A stretch of 64,000 nt of DNA from an uncultured Eggerthellaceae bacterium (GTDB lineage: Bacteria > Actinomycetota > Coriobacteriia > Coriobacteriales > Eggerthellaceae), in assembly GCA_934630905.1 (NCBI GenBank), contig CAKTXN010000001.1, positions 54,092-118,091 on the forward strand, given 5' to 3'. The position numbers were made by a program, and so were the translations under genes. The notes below the pieces were generated by a model, which did not search any database, had not been told where the DNA came from, and saw only the letters and a list, made by a program, of their open reading frames with translations. Each line of letters begins with the position of its first letter. Position 1 is the first letter of the stretch. Below are positions 25,791 to 35,112 of the stretch, piece by piece.

Positions 25791-25823
25791 TTCAATTCTG
25801 TGAACTGGGATTACTCAAAAATC

Positions 25824-26897
25824 CTACACGTTGAATTTGAAGTGCATAACGTCGCCGTCCTGCACCACGTAATCCTTGCCTTCCTGGCGCAGCTTACCCG
25901 CCGCACGACAACCCGCTTCGCCACCCAAGGCAACATAATCCTCGTACGATGCCGTCTCCGCCTTGATGAATCCGCGCTCGAAGTCGGAGTGAATCACACC
26001 TGCAGCCTGGGGCGCCTTCGCACCAATGGGAATCGTCCACGCGCGGCTCTCGGTCTCGCCACTGGTGAAATACGACTGCAAGCCCAAAAGCTTGTATGCC
26101 TCGCGCACCAAGCGTGCAAGACCGCTTTCCTTCAGGCCCATATCGGCCAAGAATTCGGCAGCTTCTTCGGGGTCCATCTCGTTGAGCTCCGCCAAGTCGG
26201 CCTCAACCTGAGCGCAAATCGGCACGGGCGTGCATCCATCGATTTCCGGAAGCTCCGCGTCCATCTGGTCCTCGTCGATGTTGGCAATGTAGAGCATGGG
26301 CTTCATCGTAAGCAGATGCAGCTCATAAATGGCATCGATTTCGTCCTCGGTCAAATCAAGCGTGCGCGCACGATGCCCCTCGTAAAGCCCCGCCAGAACC
26401 TTCTTCGCTGCTTCGAGCTTTGCCGCACCCGCTTTATCGCGCTTCGCTTCTTTCTCCAAACGCGGAATCGCCTTTTCGCAGGTCGCAACATCGGCCAAGA
26501 TAAGCTCCATTTTGATGGTCTCAACATCGCTTTGCGGGTCAACGCGCCCTGCCACATGCACGACGTTCGGATTACCAAAGAAACGAACAACTTCGCAAAT
26601 AGCATCGGTATCACGAATGTTCGCCAAGAACTGATTTCCCAAACCTTCGCCTTGGCTTGCGCCTGCAACCAGACCAGCAATGTCCACAAACTCGACCGTT
26701 GCCGGCACTAAGCGCGCCGGGTGATCGATTTTCTCCAGCTCCTTCAAGCGATCGTCGGGAACAGGCACAATGCCAACATTCGGCTCGATGGTGGCAAAGG
26801 GGTAATTGGCAGCCAAGCCCTGCTTATTCGTCAAAGCAGTAAATAACGTTGACTTGCCCACGTTTGGCAAGCCGACAATACCAATAGAAAGCGACAT
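25824..26897 (-). CDS. ychF: Redox-regulated ATPase YchF (OLA1 family)
   Basis: 357 residues, the full family length. GLPNVGKSTLF is the P-loop, DIAGLVAGASQGEGLGNQFL is switch II, and the C-terminal TGS domain (about 275-357) ends ...DGDVMHFKFNV. YchF binds ATP rather than GTP, associates with ribosomes and tunes translation of stress mRNAs. AAGGA precedes ATG 26897. It is a single gene, with a 1-kb repeat-rich spacer on its promoter side. Confidence 0.96.
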   Translation of the reverse strand: MSLSIGIVGLPNVGKSTLFTALTNKQGLAANYPFATIEPNVGIVPVPDDRLKELEKIDHPARLVPATVEFVDIAGLVAGASQGEGLGNQFLANIRDTDAICEVVRFFGNPNVVHVAGRVDPQSDVETIKMELILADVATCEKAIPRLEKEAKRDKAGAAKLEAAKKVLAGLYEGHRARTLDLTEDEIDAIYELHLLTMKPMLYIANIDEDQMDAELPEIDGCTPVPICAQVEADLAELNEMDPEEAAEFLADMGLKESGLARLVREAYKLLGLQSYFTSGETESRAWTIPIGAKAPQAAGVIHSDFERGFIKAETASYEDYVALGGEAGCRAAGKLRQEGKDYVVQDGDVMHFKFNV

Positions 26898-27237
26898 AGC
26901 AAATCCTTATCTGTGCGAAAGAGCGCCTTGCACTGGTCCAGCATCCAGCAAGGCGCCGCGAAAATGTTAACTTTTATTGTACCCCATTATGCTCACACTC
27001 ATAGAACGCATGCGACGCAATGCAAATCTCATTCGCAAGAAATCGATACCGGCCACAAACTAACAGCACTATCCGCATGCATAAGCATCGAAACATAGCC
27101 CCAAGAAGTCATGCCACACATTGGTCACAACGGAACGAAACGCAAAACAGCATCAATGTTAACCCAAACAGGCAGACAAGCGATGCGACGTCTCATCCTC
27201 TTCGACAAAGAAGGTCAATGATGCAATCTAAATTACA

Positions 27238-27520
27238 AAAATAGGAGATTTTTAAATTTATTTACGATTCCTCCTATTTTCTTAACACTTAAATAGATTG
27301 AAATAGGAGGGATTTTGATTTTATTACCGTTTTCTCCTATTTTTAGAGGACGCACAATCGCTAAATGAAGCCCTAAATAGCTTTTCAATACTCTTGGAGG
27401 CTAAAATTCTCATTATTGGTAGGAGATTTTTAAATTTTTTCGCTAAATCTCCTATTTAATATAATGACTCTCATAAAAATATAGGAGAAAATTATATTTT
27501 TCTGAATTTTCTCCTATATT
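27238..27520. repeat. AT-rich array of four TAGGAG/CTCCTA hairpins
   Basis: Four perfect inverted repeats: AAAATAGGAG/CTCCTATTTT (27238-27247, 27271-27280); AAATAGGAG/CTCCTATTT (27301-27309, 27334-27342); TAGGAGATTT/AAATCTCCTA (27420-27429, 27445-27454); and 16-bp arms AATATAGGAGAAAATT with its complement (27478-27493, 27505-27520). The loops are A/T-rich. Centres are about 62 bp apart within pairs 1-2 and 3-4. The AT content is far above that of the neighbouring genes. The array lies 340 bp upstream of ychF and about 415 bp downstream of the transporter gene. Confidence 0.85.
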
Positions 27521-27650
27521 CTGCTTTGAGCGGCAACGATCTTCAGACTTGCGCAGCGCATGCCAATCAAAGGGCGGCAAACACGCCATGCACCGCATAG
27601 CATAAACACGCCGTGCACCCGCGTAGCGAGTGGTTTACTTCCCACTGCGC

Positions 27651-27736
27651 CCGCGCGCCGGGCAGGCTCGGATACTGCAAGCCAGGACGAGAGCGATGGA
27701 TCCGTCGTGCTCCGCGCGCCGGGCAGGCTCGGATAC
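27651..27736 (+). repeat. GC-rich direct repeat pair
   Basis: An identical 25-bp unit containing GCCGGGCAGGCTCGGATAC occurs at 27651-27675 and 27712-27736 (61-bp period). A degraded third copy starts near 27796. It lies next to the AT-rich hairpin array but is opposite in base composition. No coding function is supported. Confidence 0.6.
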
Positions 27737-27934
27737 CGCGAGTCGGGGTGAGGGGCGAGAGAAACGAGTCCGTTGTCCGCCGTGCGTCGAGCACCCCGCG
27801 CTCCGGGCAGTCTGGCAGGCTCACGAGCCTATAAAAATCGGGACCGCATGCATAAAGCAAGCAGCCCCGATCAAAACACCCAGCTTTCAGGCAACCAACG
27901 CCAACGCCCGAGCTCAGACAACCGTCAAATGCAA

Positions 27935-29290
27935 CTAACTCAAAATACCAATAATGTTCCAAATCAGAATCGCAATAACCAAAATCGGCGCCAGAACCTT
28001 AATCATAACAACCCACGCCTTTTCTGCGCGGAACGGCGAGTTGAGCTTGATTTCCTCGATAAGGTCCTTCGGGGTAATAATCCATCCAACAAAAACGCAG
28101 ATCAGAAGCGCCACAATGGGCATCAGTACCGAGTTGGAAATAAAGTCGAAGAAGTCCAGGATCTCCATGCCAAAGAAACGAATGTCCGAAAGGCCGTTGT
28201 AGCCCGCGTTCACGAAGCAGCCCACCAGAACAATCCACAGAATGCAGGCGATAAGCGACTTACGGCGCGACCACTTCAAGCCGTCGGAAATAATGGAAAC
28301 GCACGTCTCCGTTAGCGAGATGGCGCTGGTCAAAGCGGCAAACGTAACCAGCAGGAAGAAGACGAAGCCCAAAATGACCGCGGCATTGCCCATGCCCGCA
28401 AAAACCTGCGGCAACGTGACAAACATCAGCGAGGGGCCGGCAGAAGTCGGCGCGCCACCCATAACCACGAAAGCGGCCGGAACAATCATGAGGCCTGCAA
28501 TCAGGGAAACAAGCAGGTCAAAGCCGGCAATGCGCGTGACCGACGAGGTCAGGCACTCATCGCGATGAACATACGAACCGTACGTGATCATAATGCCCAT
28601 AGCCAGCGACAAGCTGTAGAACATCTGACCCATGGCATTCAGCACCAAGTCAGCAGAGAACTGGCTGAAATCGGGAATCAGGTAGTACGCAATGCCTTCC
28701 ATGGCACCCGGCTGAAGCGCAACGTAAACAGCAATAGCAACCGCCATAATCAAGAGCGCCGGCATCATGATCAGGTTCGCTTTCTCAATACCCTTTTTCA
28801 CGCCCAGCGCAACAATAATGAACACCAGCGCCATGAATACCAGCATCCACGCGTAACTTTCCGTGGGACCGTACAGGAAGCTCGTGAAGAACGCGCCGCC
28901 GTCGGCAAGCGTGTTCGGGTCAACCGACAGGAACGAAACCATGTATTTGACAACCCAACCGCCAATAATGCAGTAGTACGGGGTAATGATGAACGGCACT
29001 AACGATGCCAAAACGCCGATAAATGCGAATTTCTTGCCATATGCGCTGAAGGCGCCAATCGCGGAAAGGCGCGTCTTGCGGCCAAGCGTAATCTCAAGCA
29101 GCAGCAAGGAAACGCCGAAAGTGAAAGCTAAAATGAAGTACGTGAAAATGAACGTACCGCCACCAAACTTGGCAGCCAAATACGGGAAGCGCCACAAGTT
29201 GCCCAAGCCAACGGCCGAGGCAGCAGCGGCCAAAATAAATGCAGTCTTATTCGACCACGTAGAACGCTTTTCGTTTGAATTAGAACTCAC
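27935..29290 (-). CDS. NSS-family sodium-dependent transporter
   Basis: 451 residues with about 11-12 membrane helices. The N-terminal signature WSNKTAFILAAAASAVGLGN followed by LWRFPYLAAKFGGG is that of LeuT-type neurotransmitter:sodium symporters, which import amino acids or related amines with Na+. The substrate cannot be predicted from what is visible. The start is GTG (29290), with AGTAGG about 8 nt upstream. It follows leuS by about 100 bp with a hairpin between. Confidence 0.9.
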   Translation of the reverse strand: MSSNSNEKRSTWSNKTAFILAAAASAVGLGNLWRFPYLAAKFGGGTFIFTYFILAFTFGVSLLLLEITLGRKTRLSAIGAFSAYGKKFAFIGVLASLVPFIITPYYCIIGGWVVKYMVSFLSVDPNTLADGGAFFTSFLYGPTESYAWMLVFMALVFIIVALGVKKGIEKANLIMMPALLIMAVAIAVYVALQPGAMEGIAYYLIPDFSQFSADLVLNAMGQMFYSLSLAMGIMITYGSYVHRDECLTSSVTRIAGFDLLVSLIAGLMIVPAAFVVMGGAPTSAGPSLMFVTLPQVFAGMGNAAVILGFVFFLLVTFAALTSAISLTETCVSIISDGLKWSRRKSLIACILWIVLVGCFVNAGYNGLSDIRFFGMEILDFFDFISNSVLMPIVALLICVFVGWIITPKDLIEEIKLNSPFRAEKAWVVMIKVLAPILVIAILIWNIIGILS

Positions 29291-29345
29291 ACAGACCTAC
29301 TTTCTCCCAATCTTTCCAGCTTGAATCCGTCCACTAAAACCCATC

Positions 29346-29376
29346 GGGGCTTTGCCGATCCTCTCAGCAAAGCCCC
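29346..29376 (-). terminator. Hairpin between leuS and the transporter gene
   Basis: GGGGCTTTGC and GCAAAGCCCC form a perfect 10-bp stem with an 11-nt loop. On the minus strand TTTT follows after 6 nt, so it is probably the leuS terminator, though perhaps leaky. Confidence 0.65.
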
Positions 29377-29391
29377 AAAATCAGACAAACG

Positions 29392-31965
29392 CTATTTCGC
29401 GACAACATTAACCAAACGACCAGGAACAACAATCACTTTCATCACGTTCTTGCCCTCAATGTCCTTAGCAACAGCAGCCAGAGCAGCCTGCTTGAACTCA
29501 TCTTCGGTCGCACTGGCAGAAACAACCAACTTCGCACGCACCTTGCCGCAGACCTGAACAGCAATCTCAACCTCGTCGGCCTTAGCCTTCTCGGGATCCC
29601 ACGTGGGCCATGCGCTCAAATGCACGCTTTCTTCATTGCCCAGCACGCCGCGGTACAGCTCTTCTGCCCAGTGCGGAACAATCGGCGCCAGCAGCTTCAC
29701 AATAACGCTTGCCACTTCCGCATCAAGCGCGCTCAAATGCTCGCAGCTCTTGCGTGTTTGCACATCAACACTGCGCAGGTAATCGCTCGCTGCATTGCAC
29801 AGTTCCATAACGGCACTGATGGCGGTGTTGAAATTGTTGCGACCAAAGTCGTCGGTCACTTTACCCACCACGCGATGGCGTTCGCGCATCAGGGTCTTTG
29901 CCAACTCGGCGGCTTTTTCCTCGCCCACGTTCTTCTGGAAAAGCGTTGCGTCATCGGCAACGCCCGCCAGATCGTTCACAATGCGCCACGCGCGGTTCAG
30001 GAACTTGTAAACGCCCGCCAGGCCGTCTTCGTTCCACAGCAGTTCTTTGTCGGGCGGCGCCATGAACAGGATGTACGCGCGACACGCATCGGCGCCGTAC
30101 TCCACAATCATGTCCTCGGGCGATACCACGTTGCCCTTCGACTTGGACATAACCTCGCCGTTGCCATCAAGCACCATGCCCTGGCACAGCAAGTTCGTGA
30201 AGGGTTCGTCGAAATCGAGCATGCCCAGGTCACGCAGCACTTTCGTGAAGAAGCGGCTGTACAGCAAGTGCAAAATGGCATGCTCAATACCGCCGATGTA
30301 CTGGTCAACGGGCATCCAGCGGTTCACCTTAGCGATGTCAAACGGCGCTTCGGTGTTGTGAGGATCGGTGTAGCGCATGTAATACCAGCTTGAACACGTA
30401 AACGTGTCCATGGTGTCGGTCTCGCGACGCGCCGGCTTGCCGCACTTCGGGCAGGTGCACTTCGCGAATTCCTCGTGCGTTGCCAACGTTTCGCCAGCCG
30501 ACAAGTTGATATCCTCGGGCAGACGAACCGGCAAATCCTCTACGGGAACAGGCACAACGCCGCAGTCCTCGCAGTGGATGGCGGGAATCGGATTGCCCCA
30601 ATAACGCTGACGGCTAATAAGCCAGTCGCGCAGGCGGAACTCAACTTTGCGTCCGCCGCGGCCCATGGCCTCAAGGTCGGCCACCACAGCAGCCTCGCCC
30701 TCGGAATGCTTGCCGCCGCGCAGGCCGGTGTACTTGCCCGACTGCACCAAAACGCCTTCGGCTGCCATAGCAGCATCCCAATCAACGCTGGTCACCACAC
30801 GATTCGGCTCATCCTTGAGCTGCTCGTACAGCGGATCATCCTCGGTGCAGATGATGGGGATAATGGGCAGGTCGTACTTGCGTGCGAACTCAAAGTCACG
30901 CTGGTCGCCGCAAGGAACCGCCATAACGGCACCCGTGCCATAATCGGCCACCACGTAATCGGCAACCCAAATGGGCAGCTTTTCGCCGTTGATGGGGTTT
31001 TCCACATAACGGCCGGTAAACGCGCCGTGCTTCTCGTGGTTGCCCTGCGCGCGCTCAACCGCTGTCACTTTCTTGGATGCTTCCACCAAATCCATGACGG
31101 GCTTTTCGTATTCCGTGCCCGCTACCAGGTCTTTCAGACCCTTGTATTCAGGAGCCAGCACAAAGAAGCTCGCGCCGCACAGCGTATCGGCACGCGTCGT
31201 GAACACGGTAATCAGGTCGTCGTCGGTGGGCTGCTCGGGCACGTTGCCGTCTTTGTCGCACAGCGTGAACACAACCTCGGCGCCTTCCGAGCGGCCAATC
31301 CAGTTTGCCTGCTGCTGCTTCACACGCTCGGGCCAACCAGGAAGTTTATCCAGGTCATCCAGCAGCTCCTGAGCATAATCAGTGATCTTGAAGTACCACT
31401 GTGTGAGGTCTTGCTTTTGAACCTCGGAATCGCAGCGCCAGCACTTGCCTTCGATAACTTGCTCGTTTGCCAGAACGGTCTGGCAGCCCGGGCACCAGTT
31501 CACCGGCGAATTGCGGCGCTCCACCAGGCCCTTCTCCCAGAACTTCAGGAAAATATACTGGCCCCAGCGGTAATACTCGGGGTCGCATGCCACAACAGTG
31601 CGATCCCAGTCGTAGGAAAAACCCATGCGCTTAAAGCTGGCCTTCTGCGTATCGATGTTCGCATACGTCCAGATGGCAGGGTGGCTGTTATGTTTGATGG
31701 CGGCGTTTTCCGCAGGTAAGCCGAAGGCGTCCCAACCCATGGGATGTAACACGTCGTATCCTTGCATCTTTGAGTAACGCGCAATAACATCACCAATGGT
31801 GTAGTTGCGCACGTGACCCATGTGGATGTCTCCACTCGGATACGGGAACATCTCAAGCACGTACTTCTTGGGCTTGTCGGATTCTTCGCTCACCTTGTCA
31901 ATCTGAGCGTCCGCCCAAGCCTTTTGCCAGCGCGGCTCAAGCTCGTGAGGATTGTATTCCTTCAT
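29392..31965 (-). CDS. leuS: Leucyl-tRNA synthetase
   Basis: 857 residues. The HIGH-type motif reads [11 protein letters not shown], the KMSKS loop reads EVMSKSKGN, and there are two zinc-type CxxC pairs (CPGC...CWRC; CEDC...CPKC) and a CP1 editing domain. It charges tRNA-Leu. Of several in-frame starts, ATG 31965 was chosen because it begins [17 protein letters not shown], the usual N-terminus, and follows AAGGAAG. The 293-bp spacer to engB shows no T-box signature. Confidence 0.97.
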   Translation of the reverse strand: MKEYNPHELEPRWQKAWADAQIDKVSEESDKPKKYVLEMFPYPSGDIHMGHVRNYTIGDVIARYSKMQGYDVLHPMGWDAFGLPAENAAIKHNSHPAIWTYANIDTQKASFKRMGFSYDWDRTVVACDPEYYRWGQYIFLKFWEKGLVERRNSPVNWCPGCQTVLANEQVIEGKCWRCDSEVQKQDLTQWYFKITDYAQELLDDLDKLPGWPERVKQQQANWIGRSEGAEVVFTLCDKDGNVPEQPTDDDLITVFTTRADTLCGASFFVLAPEYKGLKDLVAGTEYEKPVMDLVEASKKVTAVERAQGNHEKHGAFTGRYVENPINGEKLPIWVADYVVADYGTGAVMAVPCGDQRDFEFARKYDLPIIPIICTEDDPLYEQLKDEPNRVVTSVDWDAAMAAEGVLVQSGKYTGLRGGKHSEGEAAVVADLEAMGRGGRKVEFRLRDWLISRQRYWGNPIPAIHCEDCGVVPVPVEDLPVRLPEDINLSAGETLATHEEFAKCTCPKCGKPARRETDTMDTFTCSSWYYMRYTDPHNTEAPFDIAKVNRWMPVDQYIGGIEHAILHLLYSRFFTKVLRDLGMLDFDEPFTNLLCQGMVLDGNGEVMSKSKGNVVSPEDMIVEYGADACRAYILFMAPPDKELLWNEDGLAGVYKFLNRAWRIVNDLAGVADDATLFQKNVGEEKAAELAKTLMRERHRVVGKVTDDFGRNNFNTAISAVMELCNAASDYLRSVDVQTRKSCEHLSALDAEVASVIVKLLAPIVPHWAEELYRGVLGNEESVHLSAWPTWDPEKAKADEVEIAVQVCGKVRAKLVVSASATEDEFKQAALAAVAKDIEGKNVMKVIVVPGRLVNVVAK

Positions 31966-32258
31966 GCGTCTTCCTTTTTCTTTGACTTTCGACTTCTTTG
32001 GCCCCGTTGCAGCATGCCACACAGGCGTTGCGCAGTGCAATCGCGCAGCTCACGCAGGACGCGCAGCAACGTAAACGCAGCATAGTAACGCGGCGCAGGT
32101 AAACGTGTATTATATGCTTCTTTCAAGGTGTTTTAAGCGAAAACGTGCGTTCCGTTCGGCGAAATATGCGATAATTTCCACGTGTGCGCTGCTCAGAGCT
32201 TGAAGAAAGCCGCAGGCAGCCGCTCTGGAAGTCGCTTCTTGCAAAGGAAACCCCACCC
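31966..32258. other. Divergent leuS/engB promoter region
   Basis: No gene is supported. The spacer must hold promoters for both directions, but no pair of hexamers is convincing. No T-box features (AGGGTGGNACCGCG-like) are seen upstream of leuS. Confidence 0.3.
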
Positions 32259-32846
32259 ATGAACTACCATAACGTGAAATTCAAAGCAGCCTACGGCACC
32301 TCTTCGCAGCTGCCTGTTTCCACCCTGCCCGAGGTCTCGTTCGCGGGGCGCTCGAACGTGGGCAAATCATCGCTGCTAAACAAACTTATGTACCGCAAGA
32401 GCCTGGCGAAGGTTTCGTCAACGCCGGGCAAAACCGCCACGATCAACTTCTACGACGTGGACGGATATGATTTCGTTGACCTGCCGGGCTACGGCTTTGC
32501 GAAAGTCGCGAAATCGGAAAAGCACCGCTGGAGCGAGCTCATCGAGGGCTATTTCAACCAGGAGCGCATCTTTGCGCTGGTCGTATCGCTGATCGACATC
32601 CGTCACGAGGCTTCGGCGCTGGACCTGAACATGATCGAGTTCCTGCGCGAAAGCGGCCTGCCCTTCATGGTGGTGCTCACCAAGGCAGACAAGTTGTCGA
32701 AGCAGCAATGCATGAAGCAGACGGCCATGCTGCGCAAACAATTGCAGCTGGACAAGAGCGTTCCCATGCTGGCGGTCTCATCGGAAAGCGGCACAGGCAT
32801 CAACGAGCTGCGCGTTATCATCAACCAGTACATCGACGCCTGCTAG
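32259..32846 (+). CDS. engB: Ribosome biogenesis GTPase EngB/YsxC
   Basis: 195 residues. G1 GRSNVGKSS, a G2-region TPGKTATINFY, G3 DLPGYGFAKV and G4 TKADK are all present, matching the TrmE-Era-EngA-EngB-Septin family. EngB acts in late assembly of the large ribosomal subunit. ATG 32259 (MNYHNVKFKAAYG) was preferred over an upstream in-frame start because of AAGGAA and the usual family N-terminus. Confidence 0.95.
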   Translation: MNYHNVKFKAAYGTSSQLPVSTLPEVSFAGRSNVGKSSLLNKLMYRKSLAKVSSTPGKTATINFYDVDGYDFVDLPGYGFAKVAKSEKHRWSELIEGYFNQERIFALVVSLIDIRHEASALDLNMIEFLRESGLPFMVVLTKADKLSKQQCMKQTAMLRKQLQLDKSVPMLAVSSESGTGINELRVIINQYIDAC

Positions 32847-32910
32847 CAGCGGACAGGCACAACGGATGCACGGACGCGGCCCTTGCCGCCATTGCCGCCG
32901 CTTAATGAAC

Positions 32911-33135
32911 CATCTTGTTGATTTTTTCGCTCCAAAACGCCAGAACTGACGATTCGGGGCAGGTCGCTAGCAAACAAAACAAAACCCCAAGTCGATCTCA
33001 TTTTCGCGACCTGGGGTTTTGTTGGTTTGCGAGGCGAAACGGTGGAGTTGAAAGGGGCAAATTGCCCGAAATCGCCCCCTTGACCTGCCCCGAATCGTTG
33101 ATTTTGGCGTTTTTGGGTCAATTTTCCGACAACTT
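32911..33135. repeat. Palindromic element, copy 1 (about 225 bp)
   Basis: The outer ends CATCTTGTTGA and CCGACAACTT are roughly inverted. Inside, 30-bp arms at 32936-32965 and 33082-33111 match at 26 of 30 positions (core GATTCGGGGCAGGTC). A nested stem (32970-32994 with 33007-33030, around AAAACCCCA/TGGGGTTTT) forms the tip. It lies between engB and the small gene at 33171. Related elements are at 36665-36902 and 49210-49424. Confidence 0.7.
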
Positions 33136-33151
33136 AAACAGAAACAGAGCA

Positions 33152-33176
33152 GTTTAGCTGCGTAACGCAGCTAAAC
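33152..33176. terminator. Perfect hairpin at the end of the 91-residue gene
   Basis: GTTTAGCTGCG and CGCAGCTAAAC form an 11-bp stem with a 3-nt loop and include the stop codon of the leftward gene. Some T residues, but no clean T-run, follow on the minus strand. Confidence 0.5.
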
Positions 33177-33446
33177 GACCGTCCCGTACACCTGCCCCCA
33201 AGCGTGGCCGCTGATGATGGAGTTCATCTGGGAGCACAAGCGCTCGCGCGTATACGATCCCGGCGGCAAAATGTTCACGACTTCGCGCAGGTCATCGGGA
33301 AGATCGCTCGACTCAGCCGCTATGACAACATCCAGGCGCCGCACTTCCTCGTTATATTGAAACAAGTCATCGACAAGCACCTGCAAAGCCCCGTAATAGG
33401 GGCTTTTATCTTTATTCGTGAGTTTTTTCGCGCGCGTTGCCGCCAT
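33171..33446 (-). CDS. Conserved-looking small protein of unknown function
   Basis: 91 residues, soluble, mixed charge, no Cys, no membrane segment (MAATRAKKLTNKDKSPYYGALQVLVDDLFQYNEEVRRLDVV...). GAAGGA precedes the ATG by about 6 nt. I do not recognise a family. The balanced composition and the good ribosome binding site argue for a real gene. It ends within a perfect hairpin and is transcribed in the same direction as the methyltransferase-like gene upstream. Confidence 0.6.
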   Translation of the reverse strand: MAATRAKKLTNKDKSPYYGALQVLVDDLFQYNEEVRRLDVVIAAESSDLPDDLREVVNILPPGSYTRERLCSQMNSIISGHAWGQVYGTVV

Positions 33447-33598
33447 CTGGGTCCTTCAACCTCTCTTCGCCTTCTTTTGCTTCCTTGCCGCGCCAAGCAA
33501 GCAATTACAACACTTCAAGAGCTGCGCCGCTTCGGGGTATTGCATTGCAGCCACACGGCGGCGTAACGCCACCGCCGCTGCATCGCCGTTGCACCGAC

Positions 33599-34498
33599 CT
33601 ACTCCGCAAAACGCGAAGGAACCACGTCAAGGCCAGACAACGTTGCCACCAGCGCGCCCGTATACGCAGGGGACGCATCGCCCACCGCACGCAAGAACTG
33701 CGCACCTTCGGCGCGCAGACGAACAGCCGCCTGCACCATGGTATCGGCGCAGTAATACGGGTTCTCAGCGGTCGCTTCGCCTTGCTTGGAATCTTTACGT
33801 GCAACGTGAAGCTGCACAAGAAGCGGCAGGTCAGTCGCTTGAGCAGCGCGGCGCGTCAAAGCGCAAACGTCATCCAACGGAGCTCCGGTCGTGAAGCCCG
33901 CCACCGAGGCACCGAACTCTTCCATAACAGCCAGGGCTTCTTCCAACGTGCCGCGACGAGCCAGCGCGCCTTGCGCATCCACCGTCACGGAGGCGAACAC
34001 GGGACGATCCGACACCTGACGGATGCCCATTAAAGCGCACTTCAGCGCAACAGTGTCGTCGAAGTCCGTCAGAAGGTACGCATCGAAAGTGCTCTTATCG
34101 AACACGCGCGCGGCACGCACGTATTGATCCTTGTTTTCAAGCAGCGAATCTTTGCTGGACGCATCAAGCGGCAATCCGCACGGTGCCAGCTCCACCAGAA
34201 CATGCTGAGGATGCAGCGACTCGGCAACGGTGAACGCCGCCACGGAAAGCTCGAAAGCGCGCTCTTCCATGTTGCGCTGCGCCAGCTGAGCCGGCGTCAT
34301 ATTACGCGTTGCCAGCACCAAAGCAGGGGCGCCCGCAGCCTTCTCCATGCGCAAAGCATCATGCACGGAATCGGGCTCAATAAGGTTCGTGAATTCAAGA
34401 TCGCGGTCAACATTAACGCCTTGGCGCGCAAGCGCTGCCGCAACGGGGGCGCTCAAAACAAGCATATCGCGATGAAAACGCATTTGAATATCAGCCAT
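33599..34498 (-). CDS. Homocysteine S-methyltransferase-like barrel, zinc site apparently lost
   Basis: 299 residues with the barrel pattern of the S-methyltransferase family (RFHRDMLVLSAPVAAALARQGVN, FTNLIEPDSVHDAL, ARNMTPAQLAQRN region). True members end with a zinc-binding GGCCGT-type motif and an upstream catalytic Cys. Here the corresponding end reads FLRAVGDASPAYTGAL, without the Cys pair. Either the protein has another function or activity is lost. ATG 34498 follows AAAGGA; the longer frame start lacks a ribosome binding site. Confidence 0.68.
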   Translation of the reverse strand: MADIQMRFHRDMLVLSAPVAAALARQGVNVDRDLEFTNLIEPDSVHDALRMEKAAGAPALVLATRNMTPAQLAQRNMEERAFELSVAAFTVAESLHPQHVLVELAPCGLPLDASSKDSLLENKDQYVRAARVFDKSTFDAYLLTDFDDTVALKCALMGIRQVSDRPVFASVTVDAQGALARRGTLEEALAVMEEFGASVAGFTTGAPLDDVCALTRRAAQATDLPLLVQLHVARKDSKQGEATAENPYYCADTMVQAAVRLRAEGAQFLRAVGDASPAYTGALVATLSGLDVVPSRFAE

Positions 34499-34694
34499 AA
34501 ACGATCCTTTCGCAGTCTTTTTTGACAACGCGTATCATAACGGAAGGAACTGCCCATCCGCGTTAGCGGCGCGTATACGCGGGCGAACGGCGCTCTTATC
34601 AGCCCGTTTACAGCATTCCTGCCGCCTACGCGCCATTTTATACCGTACAAGCGAGTTAGAACACCCATCAATAGATACTCTCCTATAATGGGCT

Positions 34695-34821
34695 CCAGCA
34701 GTTAAGGATCCCCTACTTTTCTGCTCTTGCTTTGCAAAAGTAAGCTGAATGCGGCTTCCCCAAGCCGCACCCCCTCCGATAGGCCCGAAGAAGAATCCCC
34801 TTCTTCGGGCTTCTTCTTTTT
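34695..34821 (+). ncRNA. Candidate small RNA 1 (orphan promoter-terminator unit)
   Basis: A TATAAT at 34684-34689 is followed by a structured, non-coding interval. It contains TACTTTT/AAAAGTA (34714-34720, 34736-34742), GCGGCTT/AAGCCGC (34751-34768) and a strong terminator, GCCCGAAGAAG/CTTCTTCGGGC (34783-34810), followed by TTCTTCTTTTT. No ORF with a ribosome binding site is present. It does not show the SRP RNA, tmRNA or RNase P signatures I know. Confidence 0.45.
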
Positions 34822-35112
34822 CCGTCCTGCGCCCCCTACCACGCCCTACCACGCCCAACAAAGCAGCACGGGGAAAGCGACACGAAGGAAGAGGCACAGG
34901 TGCATCCATCCACGAGCGGCAACAAGAATCATCATTGTGCGTTGTATTATCTATCGCTCTCACGGCTCGACGCGCTGATTGCCGCATTATTCCTGCGTGC
35001 TGCACGTATTTCGGGTCGGAAATGGCCTGATTGTTACGCTCCCGTTGAGAAATTCAAGAAATGCACACTTCCAGCTCATAATTACTGCAAGGTCGTATTT
35101 TATAATGAGTTC

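Noticed and set aside
25668..26711. Long + strand frame opposite ychF
   Set aside because: Shadow frame of a strongly conserved gene.
27238..27520. CRISPR array
   Set aside because: The units are imperfect, of different length, spaced unevenly across the middle and have no repeat-spacer pattern or cas genes.
27560..27962. Overlapping ORFs in the GC-rich repeat region
   Set aside because: They are Arg/Pro-rich in all frames, follow the 61-bp repeat and lack ribosome binding sites.
31966..32258. T-box leader of leuS
   Set aside because: No T-box sequence or specifier hairpin was found; the same holds for serS and metG.
34695..34821. SRP (4.5S) RNA or other housekeeping RNA
   Set aside because: The conserved GGAAGCAG-type SRP loop and tmRNA/RNase P signatures are absent.
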